A stretch of DNA of 64,000 nt from Paenibacillus marchantiae (GCF_028771845.1 NZ_CP118270.1:3906001-3970000), one strand, 5' to 3'. Shown: positions 1 through 8,781, counted from the first letter of the stretch. The notes: generated by a model from the letters alone, not told the origin. Made by a program: numbers and translations.

Positions 1-185
1 TGATCATGCCAAAAGTGAAGATCGGTCAAAATGTACGCATTCACAAAGCTATTATTGCCGAAGGATTGGTGATCCCGGATGGAGTACATCTGTCACCCGC
101 CCCTGAGGATGAGAGTGATATATTACTGGTCGATCAGGAAGAGCTGGAACGTCAGCTTCTCGAGGGAATGACAAGTAAAGCCTAA
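1..185 (+). CDS. glgC: Glucose-1-phosphate adenylyltransferase, C-terminal end (partial)
   Basis: This is an open frame from the window edge that ends in TAA at 183-185 and gives about 60 residues. The segment with VKIGQNVRIHKAIIAEG followed by VIPDGVHL has the alternating hydrophobic/glycine pattern of the left-handed beta-helix that closes ADP-glucose pyrophosphorylases. The enzyme makes ADP-glucose from glucose-1-phosphate and ATP for glycogen synthesis. The assignment rests mainly on context: the next gene, 27 bases downstream on the same strand, is glgD, its usual partner subunit, and glgP follows. The tail after the helix is acidic. The catalytic part lies outside the window. Confidence 0.82.
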   Translation, partial: IMPKVKIGQNVRIHKAIIAEGLVIPDGVHLSPAPEDESDILLVDQEELERQLLEGMTSKA

Positions 186-212
186 TCTAAACCCCAAAGG
201 ACGGTGCATGCG

Positions 213-1316
213 ATGAAACCATTGATCGGAGTTATTAACCTTGACCATGAGCTTGAGGAATTGAAGGAATTGACGTACTTTCGCTGCGGAGCCGCGGTGC
301 CTTATGCCGGGCGTTACCGTCTGATTGATTTTGTATTATCCAATATGATGAATGCTGGCATTGAGAGTATCGGTGTATTTGTGCGTCGCAAGTACCGTTC
401 ACTCATGGATCATCTGGGAGACGGTAAGCCGTGGGATTTGGATCGCAAGCATGGCGGCATGTTTATTTTGCCACCGGACTGGAACGATCCGACCGATACG
501 TCACAAGGGGATTTGCAGCATTTTCACAATAATCTCGATTTTTTCCGCCGGGGTTCAGGGCAATATGTTGTCCATGCAGGTAGTCGGCACGTAACCAAAG
601 CAGATCTGCAGGATGTGTACAGGTACCATATGAGCAAGGGCGCGGATGTAACGCTGGTCTGCAAAAAAGTGGATAAACTGCTGCCTGAACATGACGCCTG
701 TGTCAAAGTTGAAGATGACGGGAACGGTAATGTGGTGGACATTCACCAAAGCGCCGATCACCCGAATATATATACAGAAATTTTCATTATGGAAAAAGAA
801 CTGTTCCTGCGCCAGGTGCAGCGCTGCATCGCTCATGGCGAAAGCCATTTCTTCCGTGATGTGATTCAGAAAAATCCGGATGGCTTGAACATTGCTGCAT
901 ATGCCTATGATGGCTATCACGCCGTGATCAATTCGATTGATAGCTATTACCGCAACAGTCTGGAATTGTTGAATAGCGGATTGTATGAGCAGCTGTTCAA
1001 GGAACAGCCTGTTCAAACCAAGATTAAATATGAGGCACCTGCCAAATACCTGGACTCTGCTGAGGTTAAACATTCCTTGCTCGCGAACGGCTGTATTGTG
1101 GGTGGGGAAGTGGAGGACAGCATCCTGTTCCGTGGGGTACATGTGGCGAAAGGTGCCAAAATTAAAGGCTCCATTATTATGCAAAAATGCTACATCGGAG
1201 AAGGTGCCGTTCTGGAGAACGTCATTCTCGACAAAGATGTGAAGCTAAGCGGCGGCCAGACGCTGATCGGCGATCCGTCGAACCCTTATATTCTGGCGAA
1301 GAGTACTATTATCTAA
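213..1316 (+). CDS. glgD: Glycogen biosynthesis protein GlgD (ADP-glucose pyrophosphorylase regulatory-type subunit)
   Basis: The protein has 367 residues. It has a nucleotidyltransferase-like N-terminal domain (YAGRYRLIDFVLSNMMNAGI at about 30-50) and a C-terminal beta-helix (GCIVGGEVEDSILFRGV and onward). The glycine-rich pyrophosphorylase loop expected near the N-terminus of a catalytic GlgC is replaced by INLDHELEELKELTYFRCGA. This fits the view that GlgD is a GlgC paralog that modulates GlgC rather than an efficient enzyme itself. I chose ATG 213 because AAAGGA at 196-201 sits 11 bases upstream. An in-frame GTG at 204 is too close to that site. It lies in an operon with glgC just upstream, and glgP follows after a 329-base structured spacer. 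Confidence 0.92.
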   Translation: MKPLIGVINLDHELEELKELTYFRCGAAVPYAGRYRLIDFVLSNMMNAGIESIGVFVRRKYRSLMDHLGDGKPWDLDRKHGGMFILPPDWNDPTDTSQGDLQHFHNNLDFFRRGSGQYVVHAGSRHVTKADLQDVYRYHMSKGADVTLVCKKVDKLLPEHDACVKVEDDGNGNVVDIHQSADHPNIYTEIFIMEKELFLRQVQRCIAHGESHFFRDVIQKNPDGLNIAAYAYDGYHAVINSIDSYYRNSLELLNSGLYEQLFKEQPVQTKIKYEAPAKYLDSAEVKHSLLANGCIVGGEVEDSILFRGVHVAKGAKIKGSIIMQKCYIGEGAVLENVILDKDVKLSGGQTLIGDPSNPYILAKSTII

Positions 1317-1360
1317 TATCAACACTTAACCGATATCATCTATAAATATATATAAAATAA

Positions 1361-1626
1361 AAATCCTGTAGGATGGATTTAAGGTTCATGAGCGAAAGTT
1401 GAAATGCAACTTCGATTGTGCTTGCCAACGTGCAAACGTAGTAGAGGGAACGAAATCGATTCTGGAGAAGCGTAGCGTTCGCCTTTGTCTCCAAATTTCA
1501 ACCATGTATAAGGTTCATCAAGAAATTGAGAGACAACAGCGATCGGAAGAACGATTCGTAACCGGAACGGCCACTTTGCAGAACGTTGAGCACTTGGTGT
1601 ATGAACCGCCACATCCTACAGGATTT
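1361..1626. repeat. Inverted-repeat-bounded structured element between glgD and glgP (MITE-like or RNA-forming)
   Basis: The 15-base sequence AAATCCTGTAGGATG at 1361-1375 is repeated as its exact reverse complement at 1612-1626. Just inside the arms, GGTTCAT (1383-1389) pairs with ATGAACC (1601-1607). The interior has a further foldback in which GGAGA and GCG pair with CGC and TCTCC across 1464-1491, so the transcript could fold into a long branched stem. Short open frames inside it have no convincing ribosome binding site or protein-like composition, so I treat it as non-coding. It ends 5 bases before the glgP Shine-Dalgarno site. Either a miniature mobile element or a structured leader fits. 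I could not search for other copies. Confidence 0.6.
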
Positions 1627-1645
1627 CACCGGGAGGAACCTTCTT

Positions 1646-4078
1646 TTGTTTGACAACAAGGAAACGTTCAAGAGTATTTTTAGACGCAATCTGGTCAGCA
1701 AATTGGGCAAACCACTAGCAGAAGCAACGCAGGAAGATGTCTATCACGTACTTGGAAGCATGATCCGCGAATATGCGGGTCAAGATTGGGCGGCGTCGAA
1801 TCAGGGGTTTAAGCAGCGCCAGGATAAACAGGTCTATTACTTCTCGCTGGAATTCCTGATTGGACGTCTGCTCGGCAACAACCTGTTAAATGTGAATGAA
1901 TTGGAACTCGTTCGTGACAGTCTGGCTGAATTGGGTTTCTCTTTGGAAGAAGTGGAAGAACAGGAAGCGGACGCAGGGCTCGGCAACGGAGGTCTGGGAA
2001 GACTCGCGGCCTGTTTTCTGGATTCACTGGCTTCCCTTGGCTATGCAGGACATGGATGCGGAATCCGATATAAATATGGCTTGTTTGAGCAAAAAATTAT
2101 TAACGGCAATCAGGTGGAATTACCCGATAATTGGCTTGAGAAGGGCAATGAATGGGAAGTGCGTCGTCCGGACAAAAAGGTGGAAGTGCAGTTCTGGGGC
2201 CGTGTGGAGGCTTATGAACAGGATGGGCATTATCAATTTGTCACGAAGGATGCCGAATCAGTGGTAGCTGTACCATATGATGTGCCTGTGATTGGTTATG
2301 GCCAGCCCCATGTAAACACCTTGCGATTGTGGAGTGCGGAGCCCAAGCGGGAGACTTCACTCGATACCCCTTCGAACTATTACGGATATCTGGATTACAG
2401 TCGTTCGGTAGAATCGATCTCGGAGTTCTTGTACCCGGATGATTCCCAATACGAGGGCAAGCTGCTCCGTCTGAAACAGCAATATTTCATGTGCTCGGCA
2501 GGCGTACAGAGTGCTTTGCGTACATTTAATAAGCTGGAGCTTTCGTATGATCGATTGCCGGATAAAGTGGCGTTCCATATCAACGATACGCATCCAACAC
2601 TCGTGATTCCCGAACTGATGCGCATTCTGATCGATGTCAAAGGCTACGGATGGGATGAAGCATGGGATATTACGACCCGCACCGTATCATATACCAACCA
2701 TACAACGCTAAGTGAGGCGCTTGAAAAGTGGCCTGTAGCCATGATCAGCAAGCTGCTGCCGCGCATTTACATGATTATTGAAGAGATAAACAAACGCTTC
2801 TGTGGCATGCTGCTCGAACGTTTTCCCGGAGACCAGGATCGTATCCAGCATTTGGCGATTGTTGCGAATGATCAGGTGCGAATGGCTCATCTGGCGATTG
2901 TGGGCAGTCATAGCGTCAACGGTGTCGCGGCATTGCATACCGAAATATTGAAGGAACGGGAGATGGCTCCGTTCTATGCTCTATATCCCGAGCGCTTCAA
3001 TAACAAAACCAATGGCATTACCCATCGCCGCTGGCTGATGCATGCCAATCCGAAGCTGTCGAATCTGATCACAGATACGATTGGAAGTGAGTGGATTAGG
3101 GAGCCGGGCAGACTGAATGAGCTGGTAGGCGTTGCGGACGATGCTTCATTCCAGCAGCAGTTCCATTCCATTAAACGTAATAATAAGGAGCGACTGGCCA
3201 CGTACATCCTGGATCATACCGGAAAGGCGGTCAATCCGGATTCCATCTTTGACGTACAGGTGAAAAGGCTGCATGGATACAAACGGCAGCTGCTGAACAT
3301 TCTGCATGTTATGCATTTGTATAACCGTCTCAAGAGCGATGCTTCGTTTGATATCGTGCCACGTACATTTATTTTTGGAGCAAAGGCAGCGCCGAGTTAT
3401 TATTTTGCCAAAAAAATTATCAAATTGATTAACACGGTGGCAGATACGGTTAATCGCGATGCGGCCGTGAAAGATCGTCTACAGGTATTTTTCCTGGAAA
3501 ACTACTCGGTTTCTCTTGCCGAGAAAATCATTCCAGCCGCGGACGTCAGCGAACAGATTTCAACCGCAGGTAAGGAAGCCTCCGGTACGGGGAACATGAA
3601 GTTTATGATGAACGGTGCGTTAACTATTGGTACCATGGACGGCGCGAATGTCGAGATGGCAGAGCAGGTTGGTCAAGACAATATGTTTATCTTTGGTCTG
3701 AGTGCAGACGAGGTGCTTGAATATTACCGATCCGGCAGTTATCGGCCGAATGAGATTGTACAGCAGGATGAACGAATTCGTGAGGTCGTGGAGCAGCTGG
3801 TACACCCAGGAGTGTTCTGTGAGCGTGATGGTGAATTCTGGGATATCTATGATTCCTTGCTGGCTCATGGTGACGAGTACTTTGTGTTACGTGACTTTGC
3901 TGCCTATGCCGATGCGCATGCTGCCATTGATTCGGCGTACCGCGATGTATCGGGCTGGACACGCAAGGCAGTGCTGAATACGGCTCATTCCGGCATTTTC
4001 TCCAGTGATCGTACCATCAGTGAGTATGCGACTGATATCTGGGGCATCCATCCGGTGTCCGGACACTGGAAAGCTTAA
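1646..4078 (+). CDS. glgP: Glycogen/starch/maltodextrin phosphorylase
   Basis: The protein has 810 residues, the normal length for the GT35 family. It releases glucose-1-phosphate from alpha-1,4-glucan using pyridoxal phosphate. The hallmark segment EASGTGNMKFMMNGALTIGT (about residue 640), followed by MDGANVEM, contains the lysine that binds the cofactor. Other conserved blocks are GNGGLGRLAACFLDSLASLG, HINDTHPTL and KTNGITHRRW. The start is TTG 1646, 8 bases after GGGAGGA (1631-1637), giving MFDNKETFK. The frame is open upstream to a TTG at 1586, but that extension runs through the inverted-repeat element and lacks a ribosome binding site. B. subtilis has glgA between glgD and glgP; here no synthase gene lies between them. 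Confidence 0.95.
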   Translation: MFDNKETFKSIFRRNLVSKLGKPLAEATQEDVYHVLGSMIREYAGQDWAASNQGFKQRQDKQVYYFSLEFLIGRLLGNNLLNVNELELVRDSLAELGFSLEEVEEQEADAGLGNGGLGRLAACFLDSLASLGYAGHGCGIRYKYGLFEQKIINGNQVELPDNWLEKGNEWEVRRPDKKVEVQFWGRVEAYEQDGHYQFVTKDAESVVAVPYDVPVIGYGQPHVNTLRLWSAEPKRETSLDTPSNYYGYLDYSRSVESISEFLYPDDSQYEGKLLRLKQQYFMCSAGVQSALRTFNKLELSYDRLPDKVAFHINDTHPTLVIPELMRILIDVKGYGWDEAWDITTRTVSYTNHTTLSEALEKWPVAMISKLLPRIYMIIEEINKRFCGMLLERFPGDQDRIQHLAIVANDQVRMAHLAIVGSHSVNGVAALHTEILKEREMAPFYALYPERFNNKTNGITHRRWLMHANPKLSNLITDTIGSEWIREPGRLNELVGVADDASFQQQFHSIKRNNKERLATYILDHTGKAVNPDSIFDVQVKRLHGYKRQLLNILHVMHLYNRLKSDASFDIVPRTFIFGAKAAPSYYFAKKIIKLINTVADTVNRDAAVKDRLQVFFLENYSVSLAEKIIPAADVSEQISTAGKEASGTGNMKFMMNGALTIGTMDGANVEMAEQVGQDNMFIFGLSADEVLEYYRSGSYRPNEIVQQDERIREVVEQLVHPGVFCERDGEFWDIYDSLLAHGDEYFVLRDFAAYADAHAAIDSAYRDVSGWTRKAVLNTAHSGIFSSDRTISEYATDIWGIHPVSGHWKA

Positions 4079-4098
4079 ATAAGTAGTATTTAACAATG

Positions 4099-4183
4099 AA
4101 ATCCCCTTGTACATTAGGTTGATCTCTGTTGAGTTCATATACCTTCATCAGAGATCACTCCTTATTGCACAAGGGGATTTTTG
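4099..4183. terminator. Branched bidirectional terminator between glgP and the CPBP gene
   Basis: An outer 12-base perfect stem (AAATCCCCTTGT at 4099-4110, ACAAGGGGATTT at 4169-4180) has A-rich and T-rich flanks. It encloses a second perfect stem (TGATCTCTG at 4120-4128, CAGAGATCA at 4149-4157). It lies between convergent genes, so it can serve both. The nested second stem is more elaborate than a simple terminator. Confidence 0.75.
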
Positions 4184-4189
4184 TATGAA

Positions 4190-4999
4190 TCAGCCGACTG
4201 GTCGTGACACACTTTGTGCGTTATCGCGCCGCTTTTCACGACGAAGGATGATCGGAACCATGATCACTGCAGCGATCACCAACAACGGAGCTAGTAAACC
4301 AGCGATGGGTAACGCCGATGCGCCATTCGCTGAGAAGACGCTCAAGTCCCAGAACCCGTGCAGGAATATGGAGGCCACGAGTGATCCGGTAGACCGCCGA
4401 GCAAGATAGAAGATCGAACCAAGGCCAAAAGCGATCACTACCTGGAACAGGGCACCCGCTCCGATACCCCAGAACATGTTCGGCAGGTGGAAGACTGCGA
4501 ACATCGCTGTTGAGAGCAGCCAGACCCCGGTTTCGCCGAATCGGCTGCGCAGAGCAACAATTAACTGACCTCGGTTGATCATCTCCTCATTGAAGCCAAC
4601 CATGATACTGCCGAAAATGAGATACAGCCACATGAGGGGGGTGACCCGGCTGAAATCGCCGGTCAGCATATTCACGATCGCGATGACCATCATGATGATC
4701 GGCAGAGTCATTGTCCATCGAGAAAGACGCCGCCTTTCAACTAGGCTAGGACGCCACCATCCGTAGATCGTGACCATTGTGATGGTCAGCACTGCACCGC
4801 CGGACAGCGGTGCTATATACCAGAGAAGAAGGGTCTGCTCACTCTCACCCACTCGCGTGTAGTCGATGCCGTTGAGCAAGAAGATCGCGTAGAAAACTGC
4901 GCTGTAGAGGAAATATGTGAGAACTGCCCATCCTACGCGGGGACGAACCCGAAGGGCAGGGTCCAAAGTTTCTTGCAGCTTGTCCCTATTAATTGACAT
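4190..4999 (-). CDS. CPBP family intramembrane glutamic endopeptidase
   Basis: The protein has 269 residues and about seven hydrophobic segments. It carries the three motifs of the CAAX protease/bacteriocin-processing (Abi/CPBP) family: NEEMINR (EExxxR), FAVFH (FxxxH) and HGFWD (HxxxD). Members are membrane proteases; some take part in bacteriocin immunity or signalling, and nothing here identifies the substrate. I chose ATG 4999 because GGGAG lies about 9 bases upstream. A GTG at 5014 overlaps that site. It is a single gene convergent with glgP. By eye the coding sequence looks richer in G and C than the VanZ-like gene that follows, which may mean acquisition. Confidence 0.85.
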   Translation of the reverse strand: MSINRDKLQETLDPALRVRPRVGWAVLTYFLYSAVFYAIFLLNGIDYTRVGESEQTLLLWYIAPLSGGAVLTITMVTIYGWWRPSLVERRRLSRWTMTLPIIMMVIAIVNMLTGDFSRVTPLMWLYLIFGSIMVGFNEEMINRGQLIVALRSRFGETGVWLLSTAMFAVFHLPNMFWGIGAGALFQVVIAFGLGSIFYLARRSTGSLVASIFLHGFWDLSVFSANGASALPIAGLLAPLLVIAAVIMVPIILRREKRRDNAQSVSRPVG

Positions 5000-5309
5000 G
5001 ATAAACACTCCCACTATACATTAATATTTTTTTCATTTGCTCTTGTTTTCTTATGATTTTAACTTCGATTAAGTCAAGATATAGTCCCGCTAAGTCTTTG
5101 GAAACAGTGCCGACAGCTGCCTCATTTACAATTCTAGTTGCCCAAGTTAAATAGAAGCTAACGAAATGGATAAAAACCAGCTAAATTTTCACTGCTGTAG
5201 TTTAGGTTCTGTTTAGGTAACGATGGGGTAGGATGAGGCAGACAGTTGAAGGGCTTGCTCTAGTAAAAAAAACATATTATATTTCCTCTCTTGATGAACA
5301 GCATGGAAA
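5000..5309. other. Intergenic stretch with no gene recognised
   Basis: This AT-rich region lies upstream of the CPBP gene (minus strand) and of a broken regulator fragment. I found no open frame with a ribosome binding site and no strong hairpin. It presumably holds the CPBP promoter, but no clear -35/-10 pair stood out. Confidence 0.4.
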
Positions 5310-5444
5310 ATGACAAAAAAAGTACTGAAGCCTAGCTATTTTCCCATTGAAATTCCTGGCGGTTTATATGCCGGGTTCACGGTGGATGTATGGAACTCCA
5401 CGCCTGAGCAGCTGGACATGAAGATCTATATCCCTTTAAAATAG
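5310..5444 (+). pseudogene. Remnant of a GyrI-like/AraC effector-binding domain
   Basis: A 44-codon frame ends in TAG (5442-5444). Its text YFPIEIPGGLYAGFTVDVWN, then a short spacer and MKIYIPLK at the end, resembles the last strands of the GyrI-like small-molecule-binding domain, which closes many AraC-family and BmrR-type regulators. Stops lie just upstream in the same frame, and no DNA-binding domain or remaining domain body is present. I take it as the 3' stub of a deleted or degraded regulator. The recognition is from sequence memory and should be checked by profile search. Confidence 0.5.
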
Positions 5445-5487
5445 ACCTTACCGCTCCGCGGGAAAAAAGGTCGGAGGAATTCAGACA

Positions 5488-5946
5488 ATGAACGAACGTT
5501 CGTGGCTCCACTCCAGGTGGATGCTCACAATCGTCGCATGTATGGCATTGTTATATGTGTTGATTATGGGTAACTTGCTCTTTGTCAGCGGGAGAACGCC
5601 TGGCGTGAATTATCAATATAATCTGGTACCATTAGAGACAATCAAGCCTCTTCTTTTTCAGAAGAACAGATACCATACGGAAGCCTGGGTGAAGAATCTG
5701 TTCGGGAACATTGTTTTGTTCATCCCGCTTGGGATATGGATTCCCTGGTTATTCCGCAGGTGCCGAAAGTTTTTACCATTTACAGGTATTGTCGTCTTAC
5801 TTTTGTTAGCTGTTGAGATTATGCAATTGATTACCCGTGTTGGTTCGTTTGATGTCGATGACATTATTTTGAATACAGTGGGTGCCTGGATTGGATACAT
5901 AGGGTTTGCCTTATTCATCTTCTCACAGAGAAGGACTCGAAAATGA
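5488..5946 (+). CDS. VanZ-like membrane protein
   Basis: The protein has 152 residues and four predicted transmembrane segments (about 10-32, 68-88, 95-113, 122-145). The pattern YQYNLVPLETIKPLL, NLFGNIVLFIPLGIWIPWLF and a late DVDDIILNTVGAWIGY is typical of the VanZ family. VanZ itself gives low-level teicoplanin resistance, but most chromosomal members have no assigned role. GGAGGA at 5472-5477 is well placed for ATG 5488. It stands between the regulator remnant and a GH13 gene and shows no operon partner. Confidence 0.8.
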   Translation: MNERSWLHSRWMLTIVACMALLYVLIMGNLLFVSGRTPGVNYQYNLVPLETIKPLLFQKNRYHTEAWVKNLFGNIVLFIPLGIWIPWLFRRCRKFLPFTGIVVLLLLAVEIMQLITRVGSFDVDDIILNTVGAWIGYIGFALFIFSQRRTRK

Positions 5947-6066
5947 ACTGCGAATAGCAGTTAATGATCGGGTCTTTTTGTGTTCATGGATCTTTTCTGT
6001 TTATAAGAGGGACATTTCGGATAAAACATACTAACGGGTTATATAGTAAAGAGTGATGAAAGCGAG

Positions 6067-7758
6067 GTGGTCTATATCGTTTGGTGGAAAGAGAGTGTGG
6101 TGTACCAGATCTATCCCAACAGCTTCAAAGATTCGGATGGGGACGGTCAGGGTGACTTGCAGGGGATATATGACAAGCTCGATTATTTGACTGATCTGGG
6201 CGTGGATGTAATTTGGATTTGTCCAATCTACGATTCACCTGGTCATGATAACGGATACGATATCCGTGATTATTACTCCATTTTACGTAAGTATGGCACG
6301 ATGGAGGATTTTGACCGTTTGCTGGCTGAGGCGCACAAGCGCGGTCTCAAGATCATGATGGATCTGGTGCTGAATCATACGTCGGATGAACATGCGTGGT
6401 TTGCCGAGTCACGTTCATCGAAAGTGAACCCGAAACGGGACTATTATATTTGGCGTTCAGGCAAAAATGGTCAGGTTCCAAACAACTGGGAGTCCTACTT
6501 TGGGGGATCTGTGTGGAAGCTTGATCCGGAGACGAATGAATATTATTTGCATCTCTATACAGAACACCAGCCTGACCTGAATTGGAACAATCCACAGATG
6601 GCAGAAGAGATGTATGAGATGGTGCATTGGTGGTTGCAAAAGGGTGTGGATGGTTTCCGTTTCGATGCGGTGGCGCATATCGGCAAGGCGGAGGGGTTAC
6701 CCAGCGCACATAATCCGGATAATCTGCCGGTCGTTCCTGCGTACCAGCTTTTTTCCAACCTCGAGCAGGTGCATTCGATTCTGAATAAACTTAACGACAT
6801 GATCCTGAAGCCGTATGGTCCAATGACTGTTGGAGAGACTTCCGGGCTTGGACCGGAACAGGCGCTGGCTTATGTTGGGACAGATCGGAATGAGCTCAAT
6901 ATGGTGTTCCAGTTTGAGCATATGTTTGTGGACGCTCAATCATCTGGAATCGGCAAATGGAACTATCGAGAGTGGAAGCTGCCCGAGCTGAAAGAAATTA
7001 TGAGCCGCTGGCAAACCGTGCTGCATGACAGAGGCTGGAATGCCAATTATATGGGCAATCATGACCAGCCGCGTCCGGTATCCCGTTTCGGTGATGATGG
7101 AAAGTACAGGGTGCGCTCTGCCCAGATGCTGGCTACTTGGATGCTCACCCTTGAGGGTACGCCTTACATTTATCAAGGGGAAGAAATCGGCATGACCAAT
7201 GTTGCTTTCCCTAATATTGAGGATTATCGGGATATTGAAACGATGAATTATTATCGGCAGCATATTGGACAAGGGCGAGCGAAACATGAAGTCATGCAAG
7301 CGATCTGGCGCAAGAGTCGTGATAATGCCCGTACACCGATGCAGTGGGATGATACGAAACATGCCGGATTTACCGATGGTGAGCCATGGATTCAGGTGAA
7401 TGCGAATTATCCTGAGATTAATGTGGAGGATGCCGAACGTGATCCCCAGTCCATTTTGCATTATTACCGTAAACTAATCGCTCTTCGCAAACAACATAAA
7501 GTACTTATCTATGGGGAATACGAGCTGCTTTTGCCCAATGATCCCGATATTTATGCCTATACCCGGACGCTGGATGATGAGCAGATGCTTGTTATTCTGA
7601 ATTTCCGTGAACATGAGCCTGAGATGCAATGGCCTGAGGGTTGGAACGATGAAAATGCCAAGACGGTCATTAGCAATGTCAGCAGACGATATTCCACCGA
7701 TAAGGGTGCGATACTTCTTCAGCCATATGAAGCAAGGGTTTATCGAATGCAGAGATGA
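6067..7758 (+). CDS. Alpha-glucosidase / oligo-1,6-glucosidase (GH13)
   Basis: The protein has 563 residues and a complete GH13 (subfamily 31-like) layout: WWKESVVYQIYPNSF at the N-terminus, GVDGFRFDAVAHI with the nucleophile Asp, MTVGETSG with the acid/base Glu, and MGNHDQPRP with the transition-state Asp. A short beta domain closes the protein. It is cytoplasmic (no signal peptide) and probably splits short alpha-linked glucosides taken up by the cell. The start is uncertain. GTG 6067 gives MVYIVWWKES, but the best Shine-Dalgarno-like text (GAGGTGG) overlaps it, and no other in-frame start is present before WWKES. It is a close relative of, but distinct from, the trehalose-6-phosphate hydrolase at 10447. 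Confidence 0.9.
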   Translation: MVYIVWWKESVVYQIYPNSFKDSDGDGQGDLQGIYDKLDYLTDLGVDVIWICPIYDSPGHDNGYDIRDYYSILRKYGTMEDFDRLLAEAHKRGLKIMMDLVLNHTSDEHAWFAESRSSKVNPKRDYYIWRSGKNGQVPNNWESYFGGSVWKLDPETNEYYLHLYTEHQPDLNWNNPQMAEEMYEMVHWWLQKGVDGFRFDAVAHIGKAEGLPSAHNPDNLPVVPAYQLFSNLEQVHSILNKLNDMILKPYGPMTVGETSGLGPEQALAYVGTDRNELNMVFQFEHMFVDAQSSGIGKWNYREWKLPELKEIMSRWQTVLHDRGWNANYMGNHDQPRPVSRFGDDGKYRVRSAQMLATWMLTLEGTPYIYQGEEIGMTNVAFPNIEDYRDIETMNYYRQHIGQGRAKHEVMQAIWRKSRDNARTPMQWDDTKHAGFTDGEPWIQVNANYPEINVEDAERDPQSILHYYRKLIALRKQHKVLIYGEYELLLPNDPDIYAYTRTLDDEQMLVILNFREHEPEMQWPEGWNDENAKTVISNVSRRYSTDKGAILLQPYEARVYRMQR

Positions 7759-7847
7759 GACATCATTTTGCTTTGGCGAAGAGTTTTGAATTATAATATG
7801 GGTTGAAAATCAAACCAAACGAACGCATATGTCAGGAGGATACCAAG

Positions 7848-8540
7848 TTGTTGAATATTACTTACCACGGACACTCCAGTGTACAACTGGGCACAGAAGA
7901 GAAGTCGTTGATCATTGATCCTTTCCTGCGTGGCAATGAACTTGCTGTCACCAAACCGGAAGACATCAAGACCGATGCCGTTTTACTGACACATGCACAT
8001 ATGGATCACATTTTGGATGCTGAACCCATCGCCAAGGCTAACAATGCTAAGGTGGTTGCGATTGTGGAACTGGCTACATATATGTCATGGAAAGGCCTGG
8101 ACACCCTTGGCATGAACATGGGTGGAACGGTGGATCTTGGCTTTGCGCAAGCCAAAATGATTCAGGCTTTCCATACGTCCGGTATCGTACTGGAAGAGGA
8201 ACAACGGATCATGTACGCAGGATTGCCTGCAGGATATATTATTAACATTGGTGGCAAAACCGTTTTGCATGCCGGAGATACTAGCCTGTTCGGTGATATG
8301 AAAATGATTGGTGACCGCCATGATATCGACGTAGCACTATTGCCTATTGGTGGACATTTCACCATGGGACCGGAGGATGCACTGCAGGCTGCTGAATGGT
8401 TCAATGCCAAGCTGACGATTCCGGTGCATTATGATACGTTCCCGGTTATTCGTCAAGATGCCGAGAAGTTTGTGGAGCAGCTTGCTTCCAAAGGTCTGGA
8501 AGGCCGTGTGCTGGCACCGGGACAATCCCTTACCCTGTAA
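7848..8540 (+). CDS. UPF0173 metal-dependent hydrolase (metallo-beta-lactamase fold)
   Basis: The protein has 230 residues. It starts MLNITYHGHSSVQL and carries the metal-binding motif HAHMDH (about residue 51), further histidines in FHTSG and HAGDTSLF, and HYDTFP near the end. This is the pattern of the YtkL-type UPF0173 family, whose substrate is unknown. AGGAGGA at 7834-7840 selects the TTG at 7848, with another TTG directly after it. The frame extends upstream to 7803 without a ribosome binding site. It is a single gene followed by a very strong terminator. Confidence 0.88.
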   Translation: MLNITYHGHSSVQLGTEEKSLIIDPFLRGNELAVTKPEDIKTDAVLLTHAHMDHILDAEPIAKANNAKVVAIVELATYMSWKGLDTLGMNMGGTVDLGFAQAKMIQAFHTSGIVLEEEQRIMYAGLPAGYIINIGGKTVLHAGDTSLFGDMKMIGDRHDIDVALLPIGGHFTMGPEDALQAAEWFNAKLTIPVHYDTFPVIRQDAEKFVEQLASKGLEGRVLAPGQSLTL

Positions 8541-8583
8541 TGCTCTATTAATCACTGTTCAATCATAAAAGGTATACAAAGCT

Positions 8584-8632
8584 AAAGACGAATATCACGT
8601 CAAGATAACTGACGTGATATTCGTCTTTTTTT
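8584..8632 (+). terminator. Intrinsic terminator after the UPF0173 gene
   Basis: A 19-base perfect stem (8584-8602 with 8610-8628) and a 7-base loop are followed by a run of T. The outer bases AAAGACG and CGTCTTT let it act in both directions. Confidence 0.88.
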
Positions 8633-8781
8633 CGGTTTCAAGTTCAATTTAGTACTCCATAGTTGGTCTGAATAACAAAAACCGTGAAATCCCATTGTTG
8701 AAGTTCATGCTCAAATGTTATAAAAAATTACACGGAAACCAAATGGAAATCCGAATTGACCTAAAAACAGGGGGAGCGTTC

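Noticed and set aside
555-1184. A 209-codon minus-strand frame opposite glgD
   Set aside because: It lies fully antisense to a well-supported gene and has no recognisable domain or ribosome binding site.
1399-1645. Open frames inside the glgD-glgP spacer, including an N-terminal extension of glgP
   Set aside because: They lie within the inverted-repeat element. The GGGAGGA at 1631 places the glgP start at TTG 1646.
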